A DNA stretch of 64,000 bases, taken from Coriaria nepalensis. Taxonomy: Eukaryota; Streptophyta; Magnoliopsida; Cucurbitales; Coriariaceae. Positions 10,266-20,998 of this stretch are shown here, piece after piece. Position numbers and translations under genes: made by a program. Every line of letters starts with the position of its first letter. The first letter of the stretch is position 1. The notes beneath the pieces were generated by a model. The model saw only the letters and a program-made list of their open reading frames with translations. It did no database searches and was not told where the DNA came from. The stretch is taken from the NCBI GenBank assembly GCA_027186245.1, contig CP114493.1, positions 8,997,501 through 9,061,500 on the forward strand, written 5' to 3'.

Positions 10266-13200
10266 ATGATGACGATGATGATAATGAGGAAGAAGAAGAA
10301 CACGTTCTTCATCATGCTCAGATTACTTTTCTTCTTCTTCTTCTTCTTCCAATTTTTAATTACTAGTTTCGCTCTGACGCCTGACGGTCTCTCTCTCCTC
10401 TCTCTAAAATCAGCCGTTGATCAACCATACGACGCCTCAGTTTTCTCCGACTGGAACGAGGACGATGCCAACCCGTGCCACTGGACCGGCATTTCCTGCA
10501 TGAACGTCACCACCTCTTCCGATCCTCGCGTCGTCGGAATCTCCATTGCCGGAAGGAATCTCCGGGGGTATCTCCCCTCAGAGCTCGGCTCTCTCTTCTA
10601 CCTCCGGCGACTCAACCTCCACAGCAATAACTTCTACGGCTCCTTACCTACACAGCTCTTCAACGCCACCGCATTGCACAGCATCTTCCTCTACGGAAAC
10701 AATCTCTCTGGCACTCTACCTCCTTCGATCTGCAACATCCCTAGGCTCCAAAACCTCGACCTTTCCAACAACTCTCTGTCCGAAACAATCCCTAAGGATA
10801 TAAAGAATTGCAAGCAGTTGCAGCGGCTAAACCTCGCTCAGAATAAATTCACTGGCGAAATTCCGGACGGCGTTTGGTCTCAAATGGATAACTTAGTCCT
10901 ACTCGATCTCTCTGCCAACAACTTCTCCGGACCAATTCCGGAAGATATAAGCGCTCTAAAATCACTTTCCGGCACACTCAATCTTTCTCATAATCATTTA
11001 ACCGGTCAAATCCCGAAATCGCTCGGAGATTTGCCCGTAACCGTAAGTTTCGACCTCCGGAATAATAATCTGACCGGAGAAATACCTCAGACGGGGTCGT
11101 TTGTAAATCAAGGACCAACTGCCTTTCTAGACAATCCTCTATTATGCGGTTTTCCTCTCCAAAAACCGTGCAGGAATTCAGAACAGAGCTCGCCTCAAAG
11201 CCCGAATTCAACCACTGCTTACAACACCGCTCCGAAAAAGGGCTTAAGTCCTGGACTGATCATCCTCATATCAGTAGCTGATGCAGCAGGAGTCGCATTC
11301 ATCGGACTCGTGATCGTTTACATATACTGGAAAAAGAAAGACGATACAAACGCATGTAGCTGTACAGGGAAAGGAAAATTCGGAGGGAATGAGAAAACTC
11401 ATACCTGCTCCCTCTGTTCATTCCCTTGCATCAACGGATTCAGAAACGACGAGGAGGAGGGGGGAATGGAGGATTCTGAGCAGGCGGAGAGAGGGGGTGG
11501 AGAATTGGTGGCAATAGATAAGGGGTTTACGTTCGAGCTGGACGAGCTGCTTAGGGCATCTGCGTATGTTTTAGGGAAGAGTGGGTTTGGGATAGTGTAT
11601 AAGGTGGTGCTGGGGAATGGGATTCCGGTGGCGGTTAGGCGGTTAGGGGAAGGCGGTGAGCAGAGGTATAAGGAGTTTGTCACTGAAGTGCAGGCGATAG
11701 GGAAAGTGAAGCATCCTAATGTCGTTAAATTGAGGGCTTATTACTGGGCTCCTGATGAGAAGCTTCTCATTTCTGATTTCATCTCTAATGGCAACTTGGC
11801 CTCCGCTCTTCGTGGTGAGTGTTTTTTTTTTTTCCCTGAAATTAATTAATTAATTATTTATTATAAAACTGACTCTGTTATAATGACGAGGCGTGCAATT
11901 ATTTGCTAATGGCTCAATTACTCGATCTAAATCCAAAACCTTAAGAGAGAGAAGCTCCACCTTCTCGCTAAAAATTTCTTAAACGTAATTGTTGCATCCA
12001 ATTTCTCTCGGATAGGGAGCTTCTTCTTCTGAGTTTTCTCAGATCCTTCCCTAGATCTCTTAGGGTGGAGTAGAAAGTTTAGATCTATTGGTTTTTCTGC
12101 TAGAGTTTCGTGGTTCTTGGAAAAGTTTTCTCTTAGAGATTTGCTTATTGAAGAGTGATGCTCTTGATTTGGTGCGTTGACCGTTTGAGACGATCAGATA
12201 TGAGTTTTTGTGCTGTTCTCGGAAGATTATTGTAGAAATTCATGTGCTAATCTGAGTTTTTATCTTCTTCAAAGAGGTTTGTCTTCTATTTTCTTTGGTC
12301 CCTTTGGATTAGATTTCTTCAAATTGTTCAGATCTGGCCCTTCCTGTTGTGATAAATTGAAGTTTGGTTTGATTTGCGACTTTTGAGCCTCACTGATTTT
12401 TTATGGAAAACACATAGATCTGAATAATATGTGATAGATTTATGTTGATCGTTAATGAGATGACCTGTATTGTTGTGGAATTTTCCTGATTTATGTTTGG
12501 AGGTATAAGATATTGCTTGTGTTTTTGCCCTGTTTGGCCTAGATCTTGAGTTTTTGCTTTGCTAAAAGGCTTAGTTTAGTAAGTTTGATCTAGACTCGTG
12601 GATTTAGATGTAATTTAGATCTTTAGGAGATAAATGGAAGAGGGGCTGATCGATCTTCGTGTTGAGGCAGGGGATGGTATAAAAGATGAACTTGCGATTG
12701 TTTACAAAAGAGAGGAAAAAATGTTGCTAGCTTTGGAGAAGGGGCCTTGGGTTGGTTTGGGACAATGCTTATACTTGTAGAGAAGAAGATTGAATTCTAA
12801 ACTGTCCTTATCTCAGCTTGCTAGAGGAGATGTGAAGTGGCCTTCTCAGGTTAATGATAACTCTTTGTCCATAATTAGTGCTTCATGGGAGATGATAAAA
12901 AGAGGATCTTATTATTGATTGTGGTGGCTGACCTCCAGCCACAGATAGTCCATGATTTCTCTATCTTGGAGCTGTCAAGGGGGTGGACATCCCTTACTCT
13001 TAGGTATAGCCCTGATGGAAGAAGGAAGATGGAAAAGTTGAGATCTAGATTGAAGTCTCCTAGTTTTTGGTTGGTGGATTAGTTTGGTCATTCAGAGAGT
13101 TTGGTGTGGAACATTGATTGGAGGGGTGCGGTTGCTTTGGTGGTTGTCAAGGAGGAAAGGTTGGATTTTGTTAGATCTGTGTTTGTACTGATCTTTAGAT

Positions 13201-14957
13201 CAACATATGGTGTTGCCGGATGGGTGGCCGCCAAAACAACCAGGAGAAGTGCCCAGTTCCTGGATGAGTTTGTTTACCCCCTTCTCTTTTAAGTTTGTTT
13301 TTGGCTCTTGGTTCTTTTGTGCTTCATATGTTACATGTGCCTTTTGAAAGGCTTTGGGATTAGACCGGAGGGTTTCTTCTCTAGTTGTAGATTCTAAAAA
13401 TCTAGTATTTTCTCTCTTTATTGGATGTCTGGTTGGTATTAGTGGTATTTTTAGATGGGGGCTCTCTCTGGATTTCTTGGTGGTCACTAGTGGATTAGCT
13501 TCTTGTTGTTTTTGTTTTTTCAGATCCTTATATTGGGCGTTGTTTTCCTTGCATTGTATTGGCTTGTTTGTTTGTTTTTTTTTTCTTTGTTGGCCTTATA
13601 TGTTCCGGTTTTAGGTCGGAGTTCTTTTGACAGTTTATTTTTTTCTTCGTTCTATAAATTTTTCTTTTTGCCCAAAAAAAAAATAATGACAAGGCGTGGG
13701 CAGAGTTGATGATTAGGAAGGGGCAGGGATTAGAGGAAAGTTGGGATTAAAAGAGAAAAGGTTTCGTAAAGTAGTTCTTAGGACTACTTTAGGATTTGGA
13801 ATCTTTATTTTGTTTGTTTTCTGAAAATAGTTTTTTTGAGTAGTGGGGTAGTTACGCTTTGGGATTTTGTTTGATCAGCCGAGGAATAGTTGCAGTGGCG
13901 CCCATTAATAATTGATACGGTTTTATGGGACCTGGTCAGATGCTCTTGATAGGGTTGGTGGGGTTACAATATCTTGGATATGTGACGGTAAGAAAAATGT
14001 GACCAGGTCAAATGGGACCTGGTCAAATGTTTGTTGAAAAATGTGACGGTAAGAAATAGGGACATCACTTGGTAAACTAGGTATGATTTCACTCCAAACA
14101 AAGTTTCTATACAGGGGAAAGTACATTGATCGAGTGTTTGAGCCTTTTCTTTTAAGCTAAATACAATTTCAATGACATTGCATTAGGTAATTGATAGTGA
14201 CCTATGATTTCCTGCCATTATCTGGTTCTGTAACTTGTCTTATACATATATTCTAAATTTCTTCATTACCCAGAAATCCTAATCCCCAGGACTGAAGAAG
14301 AATTTAATTTTCATTTCCACAGGACGAAGTGGTCAGCCATCAACAAATCTATCATGGTCAATAAGGCTAAAAATCGTGAAGGGTACAGCTCGTGGACTGG
14401 CTTACCTCCACGAATGCAGTCCAAGAAAATTTGTTCACGGAGACATCAAACCGACAAACATCCTCCTAGACAACAATTTCCAACCTTATGTTTCCGATTT
14501 CGGCCTCAACAGACTAATCAGCATCACGGGAAACAACCTTTCCTCAGGCGGCTTTATAGGCGGAGCCCTCCCTTACTTTAATTCCGTTCCAACCGAGCGA
14601 ACTAACAGTTACCGTGCTCCGGAAGCTAGAGTTCCAGGAAGCAGGCCGGCCCAAAAATGGGATGTGTATTCATTTGGGGTGGTTGTATTGGAATTGCTCA
14701 CAGGAAAGTCGCCTGAGCTTTCCCCTAACACGTCAACTTCTGTGGAAGTTCCGGATATCGTGAGGTGGGTGAGGAAAGGATTTGAAGAAGAGAATCCACT
14801 TTCTGATATGGTGGAACCCATGTTGCTTCAAGAGGTTCATGCTAAGAAGGAAGTGCTTGCTGTTTTTCATGTGGCGCTTGCTTGTACTGAGGCAGATGCT
14901 GAGATTCGTCCTAGGATGAAAACTGTTTCTGACAACCTTGACAGGATTGGAACTTAG
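10266..14957 (+). CDS. LRR receptor-like kinase, subfamily III, ZAR1-like
   Basis: Two exons (10266-11814 and 14323-14957) encode 727 residues. I chose the ATG at 10266; other in-frame ATGs follow within 20 bases. Order of domains: signal peptide (residues 1 to about 37, poly-Phe core), LRRNT with [10 protein letters not shown], about six leucine-rich repeats, a Pro/Ser-rich stalk, one membrane span at about 326-355, and a cytoplasmic kinase from about 420. It resembles ZAR1 (At2g01210) and its relatives, which signal from the plasma membrane. The kinase is atypical: the VAIK-type Lys position reads AVRRLG and the catalytic loop reads HGDIKPTN instead of HRD, while the glycine loop ([11 protein letters not shown]) and DFG (SDFGLNRL) remain. 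The same substitutions occur in ZAR1 relatives. The 2.5 kb intron carries a retroposon-like insertion. Confidence 0.92.
11896..13683 (+). mobile_element. Retroposon-like insertion in the receptor kinase intron
   Basis: About 1.79 kb bounded by a near-perfect 16-base direct repeat, ATAATGAC(G/A)AGGCGTG, at 11880-11895 and 13683-13698. Its right end carries a run of about 9 A directly before the second repeat. Flanking repeats with a 3' A-tail are the signature of target-primed (non-LTR) insertion. The interior is T/G-rich on the + strand and has no reverse transcriptase. The longest open stretches are about 60-95 codons and are probably not coding. A related, more decayed sequence lies at about 58.65-59.95 kb. 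It sits in the sense orientation within the intron, and splice sites of the host gene are intact. Whether it is a 5'-truncated LINE or a non-autonomous element is open. Confidence 0.6.
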
Positions 14958-16343
14958 GATGGAGAAAAGAAGAACAAATAAGACAGATCAATTTGTTGTG
15001 TCAAATTATTGTTCGTTAAGTAAATTTGTGCTCACTTATATCCCCGGATGGCAGAACGGAAATCACCGAAGGCGGAAATCACAGCAGTTATGTCTTTGTA
15101 TGCGACTTCCCTTTCCTCTCCAATCCTTGATCAAACTTGTGCTCTCCAGGCGCTATTCAATGGGGTCTTTCCTTCGTCAAGTAATTCTCCAGGCGCTATT
15201 CAATGGGGGTCTTTCCTTGGTCAAGTAATCGTCCGTAAACATGATCAAAGCCAAACAGTCATTACCCTTTAGTACATACATACGTTTAATACAGGTTTAT
15301 GTCCTTGTTGACCATTATAAATTGGGTAATGGGTTTTTGTTGTTGATCATTATAGGTTTATGTATCAAATTTGCTATCAGGTAAGGCAAAATTATATACC
15401 TACAATAGCTTACATTAATTAAAATAACCTAAGATGGTGTCTTAACTCTTCTAACTATTCCAAGTGAAAAAAAGCTTGAAAAATTAGGAAACATACAAAT
15501 ATGTAGAAGAATTGGCCCCCAAAAAAAATTGGAAACAAAAGATCCAAGATTTAGACTACCAAAAATTCATAAAATAACTTTAAAATAATGAATCTGAAAG
15601 AAAATCAGAATTCTGATGCTTTGTTATATTAATAGAAGTTTGCGGTCAAAATTTAAAATTTTGCTTTCAAGGACCAAAAGTGGGTATTATGGAAACCTTG
15701 AGGACCAGTTTGAAGCAAAAAATAAAATAAAATAACTTGTTTTAACTAACTCTACGTCCCAACTAATCCTACGTCTCCTAATTGAAATCCTAATTCTTTT
15801 CTAATTCCTTTTCCTTGTTCGAATAGGTTTAGTAAACTATCTTGATTTCTGTGCTTTTCGCTCTCTAGCCAATATAAGGAGTAAAGACATAGAACTTGTT
15901 CTACTTCTTATAATGGGCTATTCTAAAGACAACTAAAACAACCGGATGCAAGAAATCAAAACCTGGAACTTTGAGAAGCATGTAAGATAATGGTCATGAT
16001 AACAGTGAAGAGAATACTCGTAAACAATTTTGTGAAGCATGTAAATGGAACTTTGAAGCTATTAGTTTTCGCAACATGTTAAGGATAGGAGTTGTGATTC
16101 ATTATTAATTTTATTTTTAATCAATTTATTCATTGGGCCCCACCCCAACGGCAGCCAAATTCTATTACTTAGCTTTCAAGACCAATCTTGCTCCCCTCCA
16201 CCTGAGATATTTTTTCAGTTGAACTATAATTACCTTTTTCCTTTTTCCCGACTCTCTCTTGCGGCGAGTGTTTGTCTCTTTCTGGGATTAGACATCAAAG
16301 CTCGATGCTGGGAAAGTGAATAGTAGTTGGTTGTGATTCAGAG
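14958..16343. other. Intergenic region with 3' UTR of the receptor kinase and promoter of the next gene
   Basis: About 1.4 kb. The first part is presumably the receptor kinase 3' UTR and contains a 43-base tandem duplication (15144-15229, listed separately). The rest is AT-rich. The last 200 bases, with GGGCCC near 16135 and a CT-rich stretch near 16240-16290, look like the promoter and leader of the downstream gene. Confidence 0.45.
15144..15229 (+). repeat. 43-bp tandem duplication
   Basis: Two adjacent copies of a unit beginning CTCCAGGCGCTATTCAATGG, at 15144-15186 and 15187-15229. They differ by a G insertion and a C/G change. It lies about 190 bases past the receptor kinase stop codon, so probably in its 3' UTR. 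Confidence 0.85.
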
Positions 16344-16931
16344 ATGGGCAACTCATGTCTTCGAGCTCATACAAACACTTCTCCTCTTTTCGATGAAACC
16401 AAACAACGTAATAGTAATAACATCAGTTGCGCTAACACATCTGGCGAGCTGGTCTGTTTACAGCCTCATCATTCTTCACCTATCAGTAATGACCTTTTTT
16501 TTTTTCTTTTTTTTTTCCTCTGTTTCTGAAAATCTGTTGATCTGTATATTCTCAACACATTTCTCTTCTTTCTTCTTCTTCTCTTCTTTGGAACAGGTAT
16601 AAATGATCAGGAGATCTTTTTCGATTCACGTGCTTGGTTAGATTCCGATGATGAAGACTTCTTCAGCACTAATGGAGGTACACCATCTCGTAGCAATACT
16701 CCGATCCGGCATAGCTTTAAGTCCACGGCTAAGCTATCTTCTTCTGATGCAAACAAACAACTAATTGATCTCTTTCGTGAGAGGCGCAATGGTGATGATC
16801 CGGTTGGTTATCAGGCAAGCTTAGACTCCGGTGATGATGATAGAACGTTGAAAGGAAAATCGGCCCAGCCTCCACACGGTTGTCTTCCGGCATTGGGACG
16901 AACACTGAGCTTTCGGACCTCGGCTAGGTAG
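16344..16931 (+). CDS. Small At3g27210-like protein, possible N-myristoylation
   Basis: Two exons, 16344-16485 and 16597-16931, with GT-AG borders and a 111-bp intron, encode 158 residues. The N-terminus MGNSCLRAH has Gly2 and Cys5, which fits N-myristoylation plus palmitoylation and so a membrane-attached protein (inferred). The second exon carries an acidic motif FFDSRAWLDSDDEDFFS followed by TPSRSNTP and ends in GRTLSFRTSAR. This is the pattern of the plant uncharacterised At3g27210 family, for which I know no established function. No enzymatic domain is visible. Both exons look intact. Confidence 0.8.
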
Positions 16932-17780
16932 CAAGCATTGTAGTATCTATCCTGTTAACGCTATATAAATCCAATTCATTGCCAGATTTATATGATAGGT
17001 CTTGTATAAACTTGCGGGATGAATGGTAATGCATTCGCTTCTAATTTCTAAATATTCATAAATGGTAAGTGTCTCCTTCTTAGGCTCCATTTATCGTCTC
17101 TTCCTTTTTGTGAAAATTTAGATGATGTGATGATGTTCTATAAATTCAAATTTATGTACAAAAGACACAGGAAGGTGGCGTCGTTGTTACTCAGTCAAGC
17201 AAGAACATAAAAGAACGACCAAACAACAGAGTAAAACACACATCAGCTAAATACTGCTCGAACCACCACCCACCGTTGCTTTTTTTTGGGGGGGGGAATG
17301 TAGAGAAGGGGAGAGACTAGAGAGGAAGGCGTGATGGTATTAGTGGGTGGTGCCGGCGGTTGGCCGGAAATTAATAGGGTCTAAGATCAAAAAAATTGGA
17401 AAAATAAAAAAATTAGGATAGAAAATAAATAAATAAAATTAATTTTAATTAATTTAGAGTTGATGTTTAGAAATAAAATTATTTATTTATTTATTTAACA
17501 GATCAGATTAACAATTAATGATCATTCTTAAAATATATTAAGATTTCAGTTTAAAGTAAATTTGATTTTTGAAATAGTCTTGTTAAAATATTAAAGTTTT
17601 AGGTATTTATTATAATTATTATAAAATTTGAGGACTTTTAATAAGTTTCGTAAAGTTTTGGGGCTTATCTCGTTTCCCCAACTAAAAATTCATCCCGCCA
17701 ACTTTATTCTACTCTCTATAATGCACTTTGGTCGTTGGCTCGTGAAATACAACTACACAGTCGTTTCTTCGCGGTGATCG
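16932..17780. other. Intergenic region upstream of the glucosidase I pseudogene
   Basis: About 850 bases. The first part is the presumed 3' UTR of the At3g27210-like gene. A G-run at 17288-17296 and very AT-rich sequence from 17400 to 17640 follow. The last 80 bases align with the leader of the intact glucosidase I gene (20920-20998) and mark the start of the duplicated segment. Confidence 0.5.
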
Positions 17781-17824
17781 ACCATGGAAATGAGAGCTTG
17801 AACTCTTGATTTCTAAATTTGAGA

Positions 17825-20690
17825 GTGGTAGAAAGCGGAGGAACAATTGTTCGAAGCCGAACCAAATCATCCTCAGATGCCCACGATGAAGACGACGCTT
17901 CCCCTCACGCTAATTCGATAGGAACAGACCACAAAACTCCTCAATTCGCTCAGCTGGCCGCTCCAAAGTGGAGTTTGGAGTTCGACTCAGCAAAAATCTT
18001 TCCGGTTCAAACTTTTATAAGGAAAAAAGAAAAGCTCCTCAATCAATTTTTCAACGTCGATCTCAGGGTTTTGCCAGGGTTTATATTTATTGCATTCATC
18101 GCCATCTTATACCTGGTCTGAAACGTTATGAATCCCGTCGAAGAATCTCAGGGGCATAGGGCTGTCACGCCATTTCCCCGCTCCAAAGTTATGGACCTTC
18201 CTCAGGTGAAATCTGATTATTTAGAATTGAAATTTTTTTTAATCATAATTTCCTTTCTATATTCTTATCCTGGGTGCATTGGTTTCTGAGGGTTATTTTT
18301 TTCCCCCTTCTCTCGATGAATTTATTATGACAGTTTCAAGGTGAACACAAAGAGAGCTTGTATTGGGGAACCTATCGACCTCATGTTTATTTCGGCCTTC
18401 GTACGAGGTATTCGATTTCAATTACTAAAATATTGCTTGTTCGTACTGTGCATTACATGATTTTTCGTTGATCTCACATTATCAGTGATGTGCCTTTCTC
18501 AACAGTTCTCGTCAGAGTCTGCATTGCAGAATATGGGGAGTTACTTAGAAATCGAAAGAATAAGACAGTGAACCAGTGATAGATCATCATCTTGAATGCT
18601 GCCCTGAAGTTTTGTGTTGTAGATCATCATTTTATGTTATCCCTAGCAGTGTGAAATGGGATCACTTCTTAGGAAGAACTCAGATCAGTATCACATTCCT
18701 TTTACTAGGCGGAATATGATTCCTAAAATTAATGATGTTATAACCGTAAAAGTAGCTTTCGTGTAGGTAAGAAGCATACCTATCCTAGAATTCCAAACTA
18801 TTTAAATTAATGAAGTATCCATTTTATTTTTTTTTGGATCTTGCCTCTTGTCTGTCTCCTTGGTTTCACTGCTAAGTAGGTTTTTCTGCTAGGATTCCAT
18901 TCAAAGCAGATTTCACCTTTGTCTCTGGAACTGATTTGCCAAGTTCTAGAGTAGAAGAACGTGTCAGCAGTCTTACAGGTATGTTTGCCACTGTTGTTCT
19001 GAATCGACGAAGTTAATAGAAAAAGCAATTCAATTTTTCATACTCAACACTAGAGGAAAGAAGAAAGAATACAGGACAGTTCACTAAAGTTCACTGACTT
19101 TGTTATGTTAAAAGGGAAGAAAGTGAAAATTAACTGTAAAAATTTGTATTGCTTCATCAGGTACATCACTAACAGGTCAATTGAAAGAGAAACAGAGAGA
19201 ATTTGACACCAAATTTGAGAAGTGCTTCCATCTGGCTGATCATGTATACTAATCTCTCACATATACTTCGTTTCTCATGGCCGCTGCTGTGTTACTCTCT
19301 ATGGCATCTTTAATAGATGTTGCATTTATGTAGTACCATTGTTTGACATCTTTATTGTTTTCCATGCATTTTCCCCTTCTAATATTAGTGGAAAAGATGA
19401 CCCCTGCAAGTTGAGATTATTATACTTGTATCACCGATGCAATTATGTTGAACTTTGGACATTATGAACATAGTTCTCATGACCTAAGAAAGCTTTCTCC
19501 ACTCGTGTGTCTTGGGCCACTATTCACACAGAAAAGGATGGAGCGTATTTGGACTTTGGAAATCACACAGAAAAGGTATATAGTCTTTTCCCTTTAAATA
19601 ATTTGTGTTTAGCTTTTTATATTTCCTTTGAGCAAACACAGTTTCTGTTGGCAAGTCAATTGGACATTCTTACTGCTTCAAAGTGAGATAGTTATTCCAA
19701 CTCAATCATTTGTCATGAATTAAAATATTTGTTGAATATGCTAGGGTCGTTTAAGCTTGAAAGAGACGAGGGAAGGACAGGGTCACGCAACCGGAGAGCT
19801 TCTTCAAGAAGTGCTAGAGAAGCCTGAATTGAGACTGGTTCCTCATATTGGTTATGTCAGTCTTTTCCCCCTTATTAGCCGGATCATTCCACCAGTAAGT
19901 AGCATAGACAATGCCATCCTGATTACAATTTGCTTCCCATTGGTCTTTTTTCAGCTATAACATTTCTTTTACCATTAATATGGTATAGGAATCATGGATC
20001 CTGGGAAAACAGCTTGATATAATTTATAATCGGAGCTTGTTGTGGACCGACTATGGGCTCCACTCTCTGGCCAAAACAAGGCTATTTCTTCTGAAACTGT
20101 GTGTTTTTCTATTCTCGACTTACCAAGTAAACTGTTTCCTCATGTTTGTTGCAGCTCTTTGTACATGAAATACAACACAGCGCACTACGCGCCATTTTGG
20201 AGAGGTACACTTTGGATGAATATCAACTACTTGACTCCACCATTATGCTACGGGTATTCTCTTGATCATCTTCTTCCCTTGGTCCCAAAGAACGATTAAA
20301 AGTTCAATGTTTCCGACTTTTCTGTGTTCGCCTAACTATCTTGCGGGCTTGGATCGTTACAGTGGATGGATCATACAGGGAAAGAGCCAGAGTCGTTCAT
20401 GATGAATTGAGAAGCAACTTGATAAGGTACTGTTCAGATTTTCTCTGAAGATTGTGACTACTACATTTACATATCAGTGTCTCTACCCTAATCAAAAGAC
20501 TATTTTTTGGTTGCAGAAATGTGGTCCGAAATTATCTTATCATTCGACTGGATTTTTGTGGGAATAGTATGATCAGAAGACGGGGCAAGGGAAAAGGCGT
20601 TCGACTGTTTACTGGTTGGACATCACTCGCGCTCCTTATCATGCCAGTACTGTGGATGAAACAGAACAGCAATTGGGGGAAATGATTCAA
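17825..20690 (+). pseudogene. Internally deleted tandem copy of alpha-glucosidase I (GCS1)
   Basis: Colinear with the intact gene at 20999-29608 and still has introns, so it is a DNA-level duplicate, not a retrocopy. Remaining exon equivalents: 1 (17825-18205), 2 (18334-18407), 7 (18880-18978), 8 (19161-19243), 17 (19538-19575, partial), 18 (19745-19894), 19 (19989-20080), 20 (20155-20253), 21 (20363-20426) and 22 (from 20517). Exons 3-6 and 9-16 are gone; intron 12 sequence survives near 19400-19500, so the losses need at least three deletions. Other lesions: ATG became GTG at 17825; CGA became TGA after the membrane span (18119); an extra C shifts exon 1; the exon 19 donor GT became GC (20081); and exon 22 has a 5-base duplication that shifts the frame. 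The ERHLDLRCW motif exon is missing. Confidence 0.93.
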
Positions 20691-20958
20691 TCCCAATTTA
20701 TTTTCTCAAAACTTGTCCCAAGCGGAGATTCATTCTACAAACTACCACGTTAATAATTGCATATATAATCAATGGGCTGGTAATCCAGAATTTATTAGAG
20801 GCTTATTCTCCACTCTCCAGCCGATTAATGGGCCTTCCATGAGGCCCAAGATCCAATCCTCTGTGCTTGGTCGATACACGAGCTCCATCCCGCCCACTTA
20901 GCTCTCCAGTCACCCGTAGTCCCGTAGTAAAAAGTCGTTTCTATCACAGTCATCGACC

Positions 20959-20976
20959 ATGGAGATGAGAGTTTGA
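20959..20976 (+). promoter_or_regulatory. Five-codon upstream ORF in the GCS1 leader
   Basis: ATG GAG ATG AGA GTT TGA (MEMRV, stop) lies in the leader and ends 22 bases before the glucosidase I ATG at 20999. The first ATG has a good context (ACCATGG). The pseudogene has the same uORF (MEMRA) at 17784-17801. It would be expected to lower or tune translation of the main ORF if the leader is transcribed this far; that is inference. Confidence 0.5.
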
Positions 20977-20998
20977 TTCTTGATCTCTGAATTTGAGA

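Noticed and set aside
12885..13709. Open frames of 60-95 codons inside the retroposon-like insertion
   Set aside because: They overlap on both strands, show no domain and have the T/G bias of the insertion itself.
18760..20690. The upstream glucosidase I copy as a short functional isoform
   Set aside because: Start codon lost, a stop after the membrane segment, a GC donor, frameshifts and missing catalytic exons rule this out.
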